From assembly GCA_023426005.1 (NCBI GenBank), contig JAFABO010000221.1, forward strand, positions 10,259-74,258: a stretch of DNA of 64,000 nucleotides, read 5' to 3'. A model generated the notes under the pieces. It was not told the origin of the DNA. It did not search any database and saw nothing but the letters and a program-made list of their open reading frames with translations. This document shows positions 8,934 through 17,565 of the stretch, in pieces (the first letter of the stretch is position 1; each line of letters starts with the position of its first letter). The position numbers and the translations under genes were made by a program. The stretch is from Bacillota bacterium. Lineage in GTDB: Bacteria; Bacillota; Clostridia; Acetivibrionales; DSM-1351.

Positions 8934-9971
8934 ATGGCTAAAATAAAATTAAACAGCACAGAGATTGCTAAACTTGCAGGCTTTTCACGCAGCACTGTCA
9001 GCCGTGTTATTAATGGTTACAGCAATGTTCCCAAGGCAACTCGTGATAAAGTTATGAAGATTATAGAAGAATATGAATATTACCCTTCTTTTTCAGGTCA
9101 GGTCCTTGCCGGTAAGAAAACACAGACCATTGGTCTGTTTTGGGTTTCCAGCGGTACTATTTCATATGATATGCAGTCAAGTTCTTTTGTTACCCATATT
9201 ATTGAAAGTGCTGCAAAGCAGGGCTATCTTGTACTTACATGCATCGTGCCCAATCTGAAGGATTCTGAACACCAAAACCAGATTAAACGTATATTTTTGC
9301 AGGAGCGCGTTGATGCGGGGATATTTGTCGGTCTGAATAATAACGAACCCTTTGTTAAAGAATTGATTTCCTGGGACAAAATTATCGGTATATTTGATTA
9401 TTATAATGATAATGCCAATCCTAATCTTATCACTGTAAACTTTGAAAATGAAACAGGCGAAAAGGTAATTGATTATGTGCATAGCCTGGGGCATCGTAAA
9501 GTTGCATTAATTGATGGTAACATGAGCCGGTTCAGTTCATTCCAGCGTCACGAGGGCTTCATCCGGGGCATGCTCAAGTATCAGATCGAAATGCGCCGTG
9601 AATGGATGCATTATGGCGATGTTATAGAGCAAGGTGGATATTACGCCACTAAAGACCTGATCCGATACAGCGAAGAACTTCCCACAATTATCTGCGCCAA
9701 TAATGATGCTGTTGCATTCGGAGCTTATCACGCACTTTCCGAGGCGGGGGTATCTATCCCTGATCAGGTTTCAGTTATAGGCATAGACGGTCATGAACGC
9801 GGAAAACTTATTAACCCGCAGCTGACCACTTTTAGTTTCAATTTTGAAACCTTATTTTCGTCTCTGGTTTCACGGGTTGTGGCAGCTATTGAGGGGCGCA
9901 ACGAAGGCAGAAACGATGAAATCATTACAAGTACATTGATTGAACGTACTTCTTGCAAGGAAATGAAATAA
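8934..9971 (+). CDS. LacI/GalR-family transcriptional regulator
   Basis: This 345-residue protein has an N-terminal LacI helix-turn-helix (TEIAKLAGFSRSTVSRVING, residues about 8-27) and hinge. A periplasmic-binding-like effector domain follows, with the family signatures YVHSLGHRKVALIDG and TIICANNDAVAFGAYHAL. It is divergent from the importer operon, and its own start overlaps a degenerate copy of the ACACGTG site, so autoregulation is likely. The effector is probably a manno-oligosaccharide (inference from context). Confidence 0.85.
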   Translation: MAKIKLNSTEIAKLAGFSRSTVSRVINGYSNVPKATRDKVMKIIEEYEYYPSFSGQVLAGKKTQTIGLFWVSSGTISYDMQSSSFVTHIIESAAKQGYLVLTCIVPNLKDSEHQNQIKRIFLQERVDAGIFVGLNNNEPFVKELISWDKIIGIFDYYNDNANPNLITVNFENETGEKVIDYVHSLGHRKVALIDGNMSRFSSFQRHEGFIRGMLKYQIEMRREWMHYGDVIEQGGYYATKDLIRYSEELPTIICANNDAVAFGAYHALSEAGVSIPDQVSVIGIDGHERGKLINPQLTTFSFNFETLFSSLVSRVVAAIEGRNEGRNDEIITSTLIERTSCKEMK

Positions 9972-9988
9972 AGTTCCATTTCCTTGCA
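9954..9988 (+). terminator. Hairpin terminator overlapping the LacI stop codon
   Basis: Arms TGCAAGGAAATG (9954-9965) and CATTTCCTTGCA (9977-9988) form a perfect 12-bp stem followed by GCTTTT. The left arm encodes the last residues (C-K-E-M-K) of the LacI protein. Confidence 0.65.
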
Positions 9989-9997
9989 GCTTTTCTG

Positions 9998-10019
9998 AAC
10001 ACGTGTTATAAACATGTTT
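9998..10019. promoter_or_regulatory. Two adjacent palindromes AACACGTGTT and AAACATGTTT
   Basis: Between the two convergent LacI genes lie AACACGTGTT (9998-10007, identical to the site at 8719) and the related palindrome AAACATGTTT (10010-10019). Its position downstream of both genes is unusual for an operator; an auxiliary looping site is possible. Confidence 0.4.
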
Positions 10020-10034
10020 TGAATCTTGTATTCT

Positions 10035-11066
10035 TTATTTATCCAATCGCTTTTTCAAATTCCTTATAGAGTGCCTGTTAATTATGTTTGCAGATAAAAG
10101 TATCTTTTCTGCAGGTTCTTCAGAGCCGCTCATTTTTTGCAGCAATTTACATACGGCCCTCCTGCCCATTATTTCCTTCTGAACCCTCATTGTCGAGAGT
10201 TCCGGGGTTACACTCCGGGATGTCTCTATGTCGTCAAAACCCATTATGGACACTTCCCCGGGTACCGATATTCCCATGCTTAATAAAACCTTCAGGATTA
10301 CAAGAGCTTCGGCATCATTGCAGCAGAAAAACGCAGTCGGAATTCCTGCTCCGTTTTTCATTTCTTCAATTATCAAGGCTATTTCTTCATTGTCCACATT
10401 TTCAAGTTTGCGGTCAATTACCGAGTACCCGGGGTTATAACCGAGACCGTATTCCCTCAATGCCTTCAAATATCCCTGATACCTGTCATAAAAACTGACA
10501 GAGGCATAAATATCCCCCAGAAAACCTACATTTGCATGTCCGCTGTTTATCAGATACTCAGTGGCAAGGTAGCCGCCGCATTGATTATCTGTCAACACGC
10601 AGTCCATAACCAGATCATCAAAATAATTATCCACCATAACTACAGGCAAATCATAGGTTATTATGGCATTGACAGTCCTGCGGGATATCCTGCCAAGAGT
10701 GATTATACCTGAAACCATACCGTCTTTGACACAGTTTGGTATTTCAAATATTTCATCTCTTTCGTCATAATAATGTATAATTGTATTCACATTGTTCTTC
10801 TTTGCCTCATCTTCAATTCCCAACTGTATGAAACTGAAAAATCCTATTGAATCCCGGGTGCTTTTGGCAATGACCAGGCAGAGGTTTCGTGTTGTCTGCT
10901 GCCGGGTATTGCTTTTATATTTGTAGCCCATGCCTTCTGCAGCGGTTTCTATGGTTTTTCTTGTTGTTTCACTTATTCCGGGCATGCCGCGGAGTGCCAG
11001 TGAAACTGTATTTTTTGAAATGCCCAGTTTTAATGCAATGGAATCCATTGTTACTTTTTTTGCCAT
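10035..11066 (-). CDS. LacI/GalR-family transcriptional regulator, likely controls the GH130 operon
   Basis: The 343-residue protein has an N-terminal LacI-type helix-turn-helix (MDSIALKLGISKNTVSLALRG, residues about 7-26) and a type I periplasmic-binding-like ligand domain. That domain has the usual GYLATEYLINSGHANVGFLGD and PTAFFCCNDAEALVILK segments. It is transcribed away from the GH130/epimerase operon and shares with it an upstream region that contains a perfect 16-bp palindrome. I infer it is the local repressor of that operon. A GGAGG sits seven bases before its ATG. Confidence 0.83.
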   Translation of the reverse strand: MAKKVTMDSIALKLGISKNTVSLALRGMPGISETTRKTIETAAEGMGYKYKSNTRQQTTRNLCLVIAKSTRDSIGFFSFIQLGIEDEAKKNNVNTIIHYYDERDEIFEIPNCVKDGMVSGIITLGRISRRTVNAIITYDLPVVMVDNYFDDLVMDCVLTDNQCGGYLATEYLINSGHANVGFLGDIYASVSFYDRYQGYLKALREYGLGYNPGYSVIDRKLENVDNEEIALIIEEMKNGAGIPTAFFCCNDAEALVILKVLLSMGISVPGEVSIMGFDDIETSRSVTPELSTMRVQKEIMGRRAVCKLLQKMSGSEEPAEKILLSANIINRHSIRNLKKRLDK

Positions 11067-11160
11067 ACTTCCTCCAGACTCAAGAATGGTGTGAATATTT
11101 GATGCTTCCTTTGTAATTATATATTGAATTATAGCATAAATACTGTTTTATTTAAAGCAT

Positions 11161-11176
11161 TTTGTAATATTACAAA
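11161..11176. promoter_or_regulatory. Putative operator palindrome TTTGTAATATTACAAA
   Basis: A perfect 16-bp palindrome just upstream of the plus-strand promoter of the GH130 operon and about 95 bases from the start of the divergent LacI gene. It is AT-rich and without a central CG, unlike most LacI sites, so the binder is uncertain. Confidence 0.4.
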
Positions 11177-11191
11177 TAATATTATTTTTAC

Positions 11192-11220
11192 TTTACATAT
11201 TAAAAGTTTTTAAGTATTAT
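11192..11220 (+). promoter_or_regulatory. SigA-type promoter for the GH130-epimerase operon
   Basis: TTTACA (11192-11197) and TATTAT (11215-11220) are separated by 17 bases, each one mismatch from the consensus boxes. A TATAAT at 11218 overlaps. The first gene starts 85 bases downstream with AAGGAGG ahead of its ATG. Confidence 0.5.
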
Positions 11221-11304
11221 AATATTATATATATTAATATTTCATGTTATACAATTAGAGTATCAACGAATTTTATAGTATTATTTTTTTAAGGAGGCGC
11301 TGTA

Positions 11305-12315
11305 ATGCAGATTATTGGCAAAGCTTTAAAAAATATCCCCTGGGAGGAAAAACCCGAAGGTTTCGGCGGAGTTATCTGGAGACATTCGGGCAATCCCATC
11401 ATTGACTGGAACCCCACCCCAAGCACAGCAAGAGTATATAACAGTTCTGTCGTTCCCTGGGGCAGCGGCTTTGCAGGGATCTTCAGAGCGGATCACAAGG
11501 ACGGTAAAGCCCGTATTCATGTGGGGTTCAGCGACGATGCCCTCAGCTGGAAAATTGAAGATGAACCCATACAGTGGTATGACAGTGACGGGAAACTCTA
11601 TCAGCCCAGCTATTCCTATGATCCACGGCTTGTGGAGGTAGAAGGTACATATTATATCATCTGGTGCACCGATTTCGGCGGAGCCTCCCTTGGCCTGGGA
11701 ATGACCAGGGATTTCAGGAAATTTATACGCCTCGAAAACCCCTTCATCCCCTTCAACAGAAACGGTGTTCTGTTTCCGAGAAGGATAGACGGAAAATACC
11801 TGCTTCTCAGCAGACCCAGCGACACTGGCCATACCCCCTTCGGAGATATTTTTTTGAGCGAAAGTCCGGATATGGTCCACTGGGGGCGGCACAGACGGGT
11901 AATGCAAAAGGGAGGCTCAGGCTGGTGGCAAAGTGTAAAGATAGGCGCCGGAGCTGTTCCCATAGAAACTACCGAAGGCTGGCTGCTGCTCTACCACGGC
12001 GTGTCCGGCACCTGCAACGGTTTTGTTTACAGCTTCGGAGCGGCACTTCTCGATATAGACAATCCCTCCAGGGTTTTATACCGTACCAGGGATTACCTGC
12101 TGACCCCCGAAAGACCCTATGAAACCGCCGGCTTTGTACCCAATGTCGTTTTCCCCTGCGCAGCCCTGACGGATGCAGACACCGGAAGAATCGCAATATA
12201 TTACGGTGCTGCCGACACTTATTCGGCCCTGGCATACACCAGGATAGACGAATTGATCGGCTTTATAAAAGCCAATTCGGAACTTGTGGCGGGGGATTCC
12301 GAGGAATATAGATAG
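11305..12315 (+). CDS. GH130 beta-1,4-mannooligosaccharide phosphorylase
   Basis: This 336-residue five-bladed propeller protein has the GH130 features: NSSVVPWGSGFAGIFRAD near the N-terminus and YSYDPRLV with the proposed general acid Asp106. Its ATP-free phosphorolysis takes beta-1,4-mannosides and phosphate to alpha-mannose-1-phosphate. The size and the YDPR motif resemble the GH130_2 group (mannooligosaccharide phosphorylases); subgroup assignment is by pattern only. It is the first gene of an operon with an epimerase and a second GH130, no signal peptide. Confidence 0.85.
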   Translation: MQIIGKALKNIPWEEKPEGFGGVIWRHSGNPIIDWNPTPSTARVYNSSVVPWGSGFAGIFRADHKDGKARIHVGFSDDALSWKIEDEPIQWYDSDGKLYQPSYSYDPRLVEVEGTYYIIWCTDFGGASLGLGMTRDFRKFIRLENPFIPFNRNGVLFPRRIDGKYLLLSRPSDTGHTPFGDIFLSESPDMVHWGRHRRVMQKGGSGWWQSVKIGAGAVPIETTEGWLLLYHGVSGTCNGFVYSFGAALLDIDNPSRVLYRTRDYLLTPERPYETAGFVPNVVFPCAALTDADTGRIAIYYGAADTYSALAYTRIDELIGFIKANSELVAGDSEEYR

Positions 12316-12319
12316 TAAA

Positions 12320-12350
12320 TAAGGCCAATCAACCTCCTTTATTGGCCTTA
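12320..12350 (+). terminator. Hairpin with an anti-Shine-Dalgarno-like loop
   Basis: TAAGGCCAAT (12320-12329) and ATTGGCCTTA (12341-12350) pair perfectly. No T-tract follows, so termination would be weak. The 11-base loop CAACCTCCTTT contains ACCTCC, complementary to the GGAGGT ribosome site of the next gene 75 bases downstream. Confidence 0.5.
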
Positions 12351-12390
12351 TAGCAAATATGGGAGTGAACAAATTTCATTACATTTTGCA

Positions 12391-12429
12391 GCCGCTATGC
12401 GGCTCAAAGCCATAATATGGCTTAGGAGG
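12391..12429 (+). repeat. Double mini-hairpin plus Shine-Dalgarno element, copy 2
   Basis: GCCGC-N3-GCGGC, TCAAA, GCCAT-N3-ATGGC and TTAGGAGG lie immediately before the epimerase start at 12435. This is the same unit as at 183-222, in the sense orientation for its gene. Stems are identical in both copies while loops differ (TAT versus TATT; AAT versus AGA). Here it is purely non-coding. Confidence 0.7.
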
Positions 12430-12434
12430 TCAAT

Positions 12435-13643
12435 ATGGAGAAGCATGATATTAAAAATCTCGTAAGCGGATTTGAGCATGAGCTCAAGAATAATATTCTG
12501 CAGTTCTGGATCAATCATTCGATTGATGATCAAAACGGCGGTTTTTACGGTTATATATCCAATGGACTGTCTCCTGATGCAAAACATGATAAAGCCTCGG
12601 TGCTTAATTCCAGAATACTTTGGACGTTCTCCACAGCTTACAGATACTACAGGGATGAAAGGTATCTTGTTATGGCAAAAAGAGCTTACGATTATATAAT
12701 CAAGTACTTTATCGACGATAAATATTCAGGTGTGTACTGGATGCTGGACTATAAAGGGAACCCCGCAGATACAAAAAAACAGACCTACTCCATTGCTTTT
12801 GCAATATACGGTCTGTCGGAATTCTACAGAGCTACCGGTATGAAGGAAAGCCTGGAGCATGCCGTCCGGCTGTACCGGTCAATAGAAAACAATATTTATG
12901 ATGCCGGCCGGCAGGGTTACATGGAGGCCCGTGCAAGGGATTGGTCACCCACGCCCCACATGAGTTTAAGCGTTAAGGATATGAATGTTGAAAAATCCAT
13001 GAACACGCATTTGCATGTTCTGGAGGCCTACACAAATCTGTACAGGGTGTGGAAGGACAAAAGCCTGGAGAAAAGTCTCCAGGAACTGATAACTGTCACC
13101 ATTGACCATATCATCAACCCCCTCACCTTCCAATTCCAGCTTTTCTTTGACAGGAACTGGACCTCCCTCTCCAAAGCCGTATCCTACGGACATGATATCG
13201 AAGGCAGCTGGCTGTTGTATGAGGCTGCAGAAGTGCTGGGAAATGAGGCCATGCTCTCAAGAGTGCGGTTGATATCCGTTTTAATGGCCAAAAAGGTATT
13301 TACCGACGGGGTAGACAGACTTAACGGAGGACTTTTCTATGAACTGGAAAATGGTTCACTGGAAGACTTTAAGGAATGGTGGCCCCAGGCAGAAGCCGTA
13401 GTGGGTTTTACCAATGCCTATCAGCTGTCAGGAGAAACCTGCTATCTGGACGAGGCTTGCAGTATGTGGAAATTCATTGGCAGGCATATTATCGACAGGG
13501 TAAACGGTGAATGGTTCTGGGGAACCACAGCCGACGGTTCGCAGATTATAGGGGATCAAAAGGCCGGGCCCTGGAAATGTCCCTACCACAATAGCCGGAT
13601 GTGTTTCGAAATGATAGAAAGACTGGGTAAGTATACTTCTTAA
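12435..13643 (+). CDS. Cellobiose/mannobiose 2-epimerase (AGE superfamily)
   Basis: The 402-residue alpha/alpha-barrel protein belongs to the N-acylglucosamine 2-epimerase superfamily and has the size of cellobiose 2-epimerases. Family histidines are visible in NTHLHVLEAYTNLYR, in GHDIEGSWLL and near the end in CPYHNSRMCFEMIERL, with WWPQAEAVVGF in between. It converts the reducing-end residue of beta-1,4-disaccharides (Glc to Man or the reverse). Next to a mannosylglucose phosphorylase, the likely reaction is mannobiose to mannosyl-glucose. The ATG follows the double-hairpin ribosome-site element. Confidence 0.85.
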   Translation: MEKHDIKNLVSGFEHELKNNILQFWINHSIDDQNGGFYGYISNGLSPDAKHDKASVLNSRILWTFSTAYRYYRDERYLVMAKRAYDYIIKYFIDDKYSGVYWMLDYKGNPADTKKQTYSIAFAIYGLSEFYRATGMKESLEHAVRLYRSIENNIYDAGRQGYMEARARDWSPTPHMSLSVKDMNVEKSMNTHLHVLEAYTNLYRVWKDKSLEKSLQELITVTIDHIINPLTFQFQLFFDRNWTSLSKAVSYGHDIEGSWLLYEAAEVLGNEAMLSRVRLISVLMAKKVFTDGVDRLNGGLFYELENGSLEDFKEWWPQAEAVVGFTNAYQLSGETCYLDEACSMWKFIGRHIIDRVNGEWFWGTTADGSQIIGDQKAGPWKCPYHNSRMCFEMIERLGKYTS

Positions 13644-13666
13644 AGTAAATAAAATATTTTATAGTC

Positions 13667-14872
13667 ATGGAGAAAAAATTTATGATATTTGATGATAGGC
13701 TCCGGTATATGGTACAGGAGCATAACAGCCTGACAGGCAGGAAAAATTCAAAATTAAAAGGCGGAAACGGTATTTTTGACAGATACCAATATCCCGTAAT
13801 CACAAATGAGCATATTCCTCTGTTCTGGAGATACGATTTAAACAAGGAAACCAACCCGTATCTCATGGAACGCATGGGTGTCAACTGTGCATTCAATCCG
13901 GGAGCAATTGAATTGGATGGAACGGTTTATCTGATGGTCCGGGTGGAAGGCACCGACAGAAAGTCCTTCTTTGCTGTAGCCGAAAGTGATAACGGAATTG
14001 ATAACTTCAAGTTTTGGGACTACCCTGTTGTAATGCCTGAAACTGAAAATCCAGATGTAAACGTATATGATATGAGGCTGGTAAAGCACGAGGACGGCTG
14101 GATATACGGACTTTTCTGCACTGAAAGAAAAGATCCGGCCGCTCCCTCCGGTGACACTTCAAGTGCCGTGGCAGCATGCGGTATAGCAAGAACAAAGGAT
14201 TTGAGAGACTGGGAGCGCCTGCCCGACCTTAAGACCTCCTCCCCGCAGCAGCGCAATGTTGTGCTCCATCCTGAATTCATCAAGGGCAGGTACGCCCTCT
14301 ATACCCGGCCGCAGGACGGTTTTATCGATACCGGGAAAGGCGGCGGTATTGGGTTCGGCTATACCGGCAGTATGGAAAATGCGTGCATTGATGAAGAAAT
14401 TCTGATGGAATGTAAGGAATACCACACCATAAAAGAGGTCAAAAACGGACAGGGTCCTGCTCCCATAAAAACACCGAAGGGCTGGCTCCACATTGCCCAC
14501 GGGGTACGAAACACCGCTGCCGGCTTGCGCTACGTGGTTTATGCCTTCCTGTCGGAGCTGGAGCATCCGGAACAGGTCACAAAACGCCCGGGCGGATTCC
14601 TCATAGCTCCGGAAGGCGAAGAACGTATTGGTGACGTATCCAATGTTGTATTTTGTAATGGGGCTGTAGCAAGGGCTAACGGAGATATTCTCATTTACTA
14701 TGCCTCTTCTGACACAAGGTGCCATGTTGCAGCCACCACAGTGGACAAAATGCTGGATTATGCAATGAACACCCCCGAGGACCCTCTGAGAAGCTATGCC
14801 TGTGTACAGCAGCGAATAGAGCTGATTTCCAGGAATCTTGAATTGCTCAGCAGTAAGAAAATTATATTGTAA
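13667..14872 (+). CDS. GH130 4-O-beta-D-mannosyl-D-glucose phosphorylase
   Basis: A 401-residue GH130 protein, longer than the first GH130 and of the GH130_1 type that phosphorolyses mannosyl-beta-1,4-glucose to mannose-1-phosphate and glucose. It shows [23 protein letters not shown], the putative catalytic Asp135 in NVYDMRLV, and the RNVVLHPEF and [14 protein letters not shown] segments. It follows the epimerase, which completes the mannobiose route. An internal ATG at 13682 has GGAG better placed upstream, so the true protein may be five residues shorter. Confidence 0.85.
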   Translation: MEKKFMIFDDRLRYMVQEHNSLTGRKNSKLKGGNGIFDRYQYPVITNEHIPLFWRYDLNKETNPYLMERMGVNCAFNPGAIELDGTVYLMVRVEGTDRKSFFAVAESDNGIDNFKFWDYPVVMPETENPDVNVYDMRLVKHEDGWIYGLFCTERKDPAAPSGDTSSAVAACGIARTKDLRDWERLPDLKTSSPQQRNVVLHPEFIKGRYALYTRPQDGFIDTGKGGGIGFGYTGSMENACIDEEILMECKEYHTIKEVKNGQGPAPIKTPKGWLHIAHGVRNTAAGLRYVVYAFLSELEHPEQVTKRPGGFLIAPEGEERIGDVSNVVFCNGAVARANGDILIYYASSDTRCHVAATTVDKMLDYAMNTPEDPLRSYACVQQRIELISRNLELLSSKKIIL

Positions 14873-14884
14873 CCGGAGGAGCTT

Positions 14885-15841
14885 ATGAATCTAAGTCATG
14901 GAGATATGCCCCTGGAGGAGCTGGAAAGGTATACCGGCAGCACTCCCTGTCCCGCCGACTTTGATATTTTCTGGGACAAAGCACTGGAAGAAATGCGTGC
15001 TGCAGTTCCGGAGGTGGAACTCATCCCCTCCGATTTTGTCAAAGTGCCCTTTGCCGAGTGCTTTGATCTTTACTTTACAGGTGTCGGCGGCGCACGTATT
15101 CACGCAAAATATCTGAGGCCGAAGGCCTCCCCGCAGCTCTGCCCCGCTGTCCTCAAGTTTCACGGCTATGCATGGCATTCGGGCGACTGGCACGACAAGC
15201 TTAATTATGTGGCCATGGGCTTTTGTGTTGCGGCTCTTGATTGCCGGGGACAGGGAGGTATGTCGGAGGACACCGGGTGTATAAAGGGTCCTACCCTGCG
15301 CGGACACATTATCAGAGGTATTAACGACTCTCCTGAGAAAATGTTGTTCAGGCAGATATACCTGGATACGGCTCAGCTGGCCAATATAGTAATGGGCTTC
15401 CCGGAGGTGGATGAGAGCTATGTGTGTACAACCGGAGAGTCCCAGGGAGGAGCGCTGGCACTGGTATGCGCCGCGCTTGAACCCAGGATTGCCAAAGCGG
15501 CCCCTGTACATCCATATCTCAGTGATTTCAAGAGATATTGGTACCTGGATGCACAGGATGAAATAAGGGAGTACTTCCGGTTCTTCGATCCCATGCACCT
15601 GAGAGAAAAAGAAATATTCAAGAAACTTGGTTATATAGACATACAGAATCTTGTAAAAAGAATAAAGGCAGAGGTTTTATTCGCCACCGGACTTCTGGAT
15701 CAGGTATGCCCTCCTTCAACGCAATTTGCAGCCTACAATAAAATCCCGGCTGCAAAACAAATGCTGCTGTTCCATGATTATGCACATGAATATTACCCTC
15801 AACTGAATGATTATATATTTAAATTTATTTGTAATATTTAG
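14885..15841 (+). CDS. CE7 acetyl esterase (acetyl xylan esterase/cephalosporin C deacetylase family)
   Basis: This 318-residue alpha/beta hydrolase has the three CE7 signatures in order: RGQ (DCRGQGG, about 121), GxSQG (GESQGG with nucleophile Ser186), Asp272 in LLDQVCPP, and His301 in the HE motif (YAHEYYP). CE7 enzymes are usually hexameric and cytoplasmic and deacetylate short oligosaccharides after uptake. No signal peptide is present. In this operon it would strip acetyl groups from acetylated mannan fragments so that the phosphorylases can act. Confidence 0.87.
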   Translation: MNLSHGDMPLEELERYTGSTPCPADFDIFWDKALEEMRAAVPEVELIPSDFVKVPFAECFDLYFTGVGGARIHAKYLRPKASPQLCPAVLKFHGYAWHSGDWHDKLNYVAMGFCVAALDCRGQGGMSEDTGCIKGPTLRGHIIRGINDSPEKMLFRQIYLDTAQLANIVMGFPEVDESYVCTTGESQGGALALVCAALEPRIAKAAPVHPYLSDFKRYWYLDAQDEIREYFRFFDPMHLREKEIFKKLGYIDIQNLVKRIKAEVLFATGLLDQVCPPSTQFAAYNKIPAAKQMLLFHDYAHEYYPQLNDYIFKFICNI

Positions 15842-15898
15842 TGGACAACTCTTAAAGAACAAAGCCCGGCTGCACTCCCGCAATTTGAACATAAACCG

Positions 15899-15960
15899 AT
15901 AACTCCTTCCCAGTACAGCAGTATCTATAAAACAATATTTCTGTACTGGGAAGGAGTTAT
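15899..15960. terminator. 20-bp perfect hairpin, one arm inside the yesN-type gene
   Basis: Arms at 15899-15918 and 15941-15960 (ATAACTCCTTCCCAGTACAG and its complement) pair over 20 bp with a 22-base loop. The right arm encodes I-T-P-S-Q-Y-R, the conserved end of the AraC domain. The left arm is an inverted copy downstream of the stop. It can act as a bidirectional terminator between the convergent CE7 and regulator genes. Confidence 0.65.
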
Positions 15961-17535
15961 TCCGACGACCTTCTTAAATACCTTACTAAAATAGTTTGGA
16001 TCGGCATACCCCACCAACATGCCAACTTCATAGGTTTTTACGGCTACATCCTTTAATAAAATTTTTGCCCTATCTATCCGGACTCTTGTCAAATAATCAA
16101 TAAAATTCTCTCCCGTATTGGTTTTAAACATTTCACTGAAGTAGTTCCCGTTAACATAGACTAATTCGGTAATTTTTGCGAGAGTTATATCCTCACCGTA
16201 ATGCTTTGCAACATAATCCTTCACTACTTCAACTATTTTTTTATCCTTCCTGCTCCTCAGGTACAAAATTTGTTTAATAAGCTCTGTATACGCATTAGCA
16301 GACAGTTTTTCAATTTCGTCGGCCGTATCCAACATTTCCAGCTCCTGAATATAGTTGTGGCCATTGGAGTTAAGCGACTCCACTGCCCGTTTGAAGTCAT
16401 CGAATTTAAACTTCATTTTAAGAAATATATCATTTAATGTCTGATTGACATCCTGCGGAACAAAATACTTCTGCCTGATTTTATAAAAGGCATCGCTGAA
16501 AATCTTCCGGATTCCGGTGGCGTCAGGCTGCTCAATTACCCTTTCAATGCTATTTTCCAGCTCTATTTTAACCGACTCTCCTTCGGTATTCCAGCTCTGA
16601 AAAGGCCTGATGGATTTTTCTTCAATAGCAGTGCTCATATTGTGATAATATCTATGTTCCATAATCTTACACACACCGCTATATAAGGAGTTTAAATCCA
16701 AAAGGCCTCCTGAAGCATTTGAAATAGCCATTGTAAAGCTTATTTGGGCATGCCTGTCAAGATTGAAGCGGATGGAGCCTGTTATTTCATTAATGAGCTG
16801 CCTGTCACAGGTATTGATAAATACAGCCAGACCCAGCTCCAATTGACAGGAAAAAAAACCGGCCTTTGCTTCAACAATCTCCTCTGAGATATTTCTGATT
16901 ATGTAATACTTGATTTTCCCCTCCTCTTCCCCATGTATTGAAGAAAAAAGTTTATAATTGTCAATTGAAATAAGTAAAAGTGTAAACCTGTCCCCAGGAG
17001 TGAAATTAATGCCATAGTAATTCAGTTTTTTTGCAATATCTTCACTGCTCTCATACGGTTGACCGGCAGTGAGAACATCGTGCAGAAACCTGTCCTTAAG
17101 AATGGGAAAACTCTCATTCAGCTTTATGTTGTGGTCTATAAGCTCATCTTTCTTTTTTTTATCTATTCGTACGGATTCCTGTATTTCTTTTAATAAAGCA
17201 TAGAGCTTGTCGTCTTCAACGGGCTTGAGCAAATAATCCACCGCACCGTTTTTCATGGTGTGCCTCACATATGTAAAGTCTTCGAATCCACTTATCACAA
17301 TCTTTTTCAGCCCGGGATATTTCTCAGATAAAACCTGAACCAACTCTTTACCATCCATATTGGGCATACGTATATCGGTGATCACAACATCAGGCTCAAC
17401 CTCCTCTATAAGCTTAAGGGCTTGCAGCCCGTCGCCCGCTTCACCTGCAACAACAAAATCTACATTTTTGCTTATGGATTTGGAAAGTCCTTTTCTCAGA
17501 ATGATCTCATCATCGACTATCAATATTTTAAGCAT
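15925..17535 (-). CDS. AraC-type response regulator (YesN family)
   Basis: The 536-residue protein has a receiver domain (residues 1-120: LIVDDE, phosphoacceptor Asp in VVITDIRMPN at about 55, conserved Lys in LLKPVED). A poorly conserved linker follows, and a C-terminal AraC double helix-turn-helix ends in YFSKVFKKVVGITPSQYR. It is transcribed after the YesM-type kinase gene (30-bp gap) and would activate the adjoining importer genes. Its last codons form one arm of the terminator hairpin. Confidence 0.88.
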   Translation of the reverse strand: MLKILIVDDEIILRKGLSKSISKNVDFVVAGEAGDGLQALKLIEEVEPDVVITDIRMPNMDGKELVQVLSEKYPGLKKIVISGFEDFTYVRHTMKNGAVDYLLKPVEDDKLYALLKEIQESVRIDKKKKDELIDHNIKLNESFPILKDRFLHDVLTAGQPYESSEDIAKKLNYYGINFTPGDRFTLLLISIDNYKLFSSIHGEEEGKIKYYIIRNISEEIVEAKAGFFSCQLELGLAVFINTCDRQLINEITGSIRFNLDRHAQISFTMAISNASGGLLDLNSLYSGVCKIMEHRYYHNMSTAIEEKSIRPFQSWNTEGESVKIELENSIERVIEQPDATGIRKIFSDAFYKIRQKYFVPQDVNQTLNDIFLKMKFKFDDFKRAVESLNSNGHNYIQELEMLDTADEIEKLSANAYTELIKQILYLRSRKDKKIVEVVKDYVAKHYGEDITLAKITELVYVNGNYFSEMFKTNTGENFIDYLTRVRIDRAKILLKDVAVKTYEVGMLVGYADPNYFSKVFKKVVGITPSQYRNIVL

Positions 17536-17565
17536 CTGCAGACCCCTTCCGCCTTTTGATATAAT

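Noticed and set aside
14159..15598. Antisense frames of about 190 and 235 codons opposite the second GH130 and CE7 genes
   Set aside because: Shadow frames in GC-richer coding sequence; catalytic motifs support the plus-strand genes.
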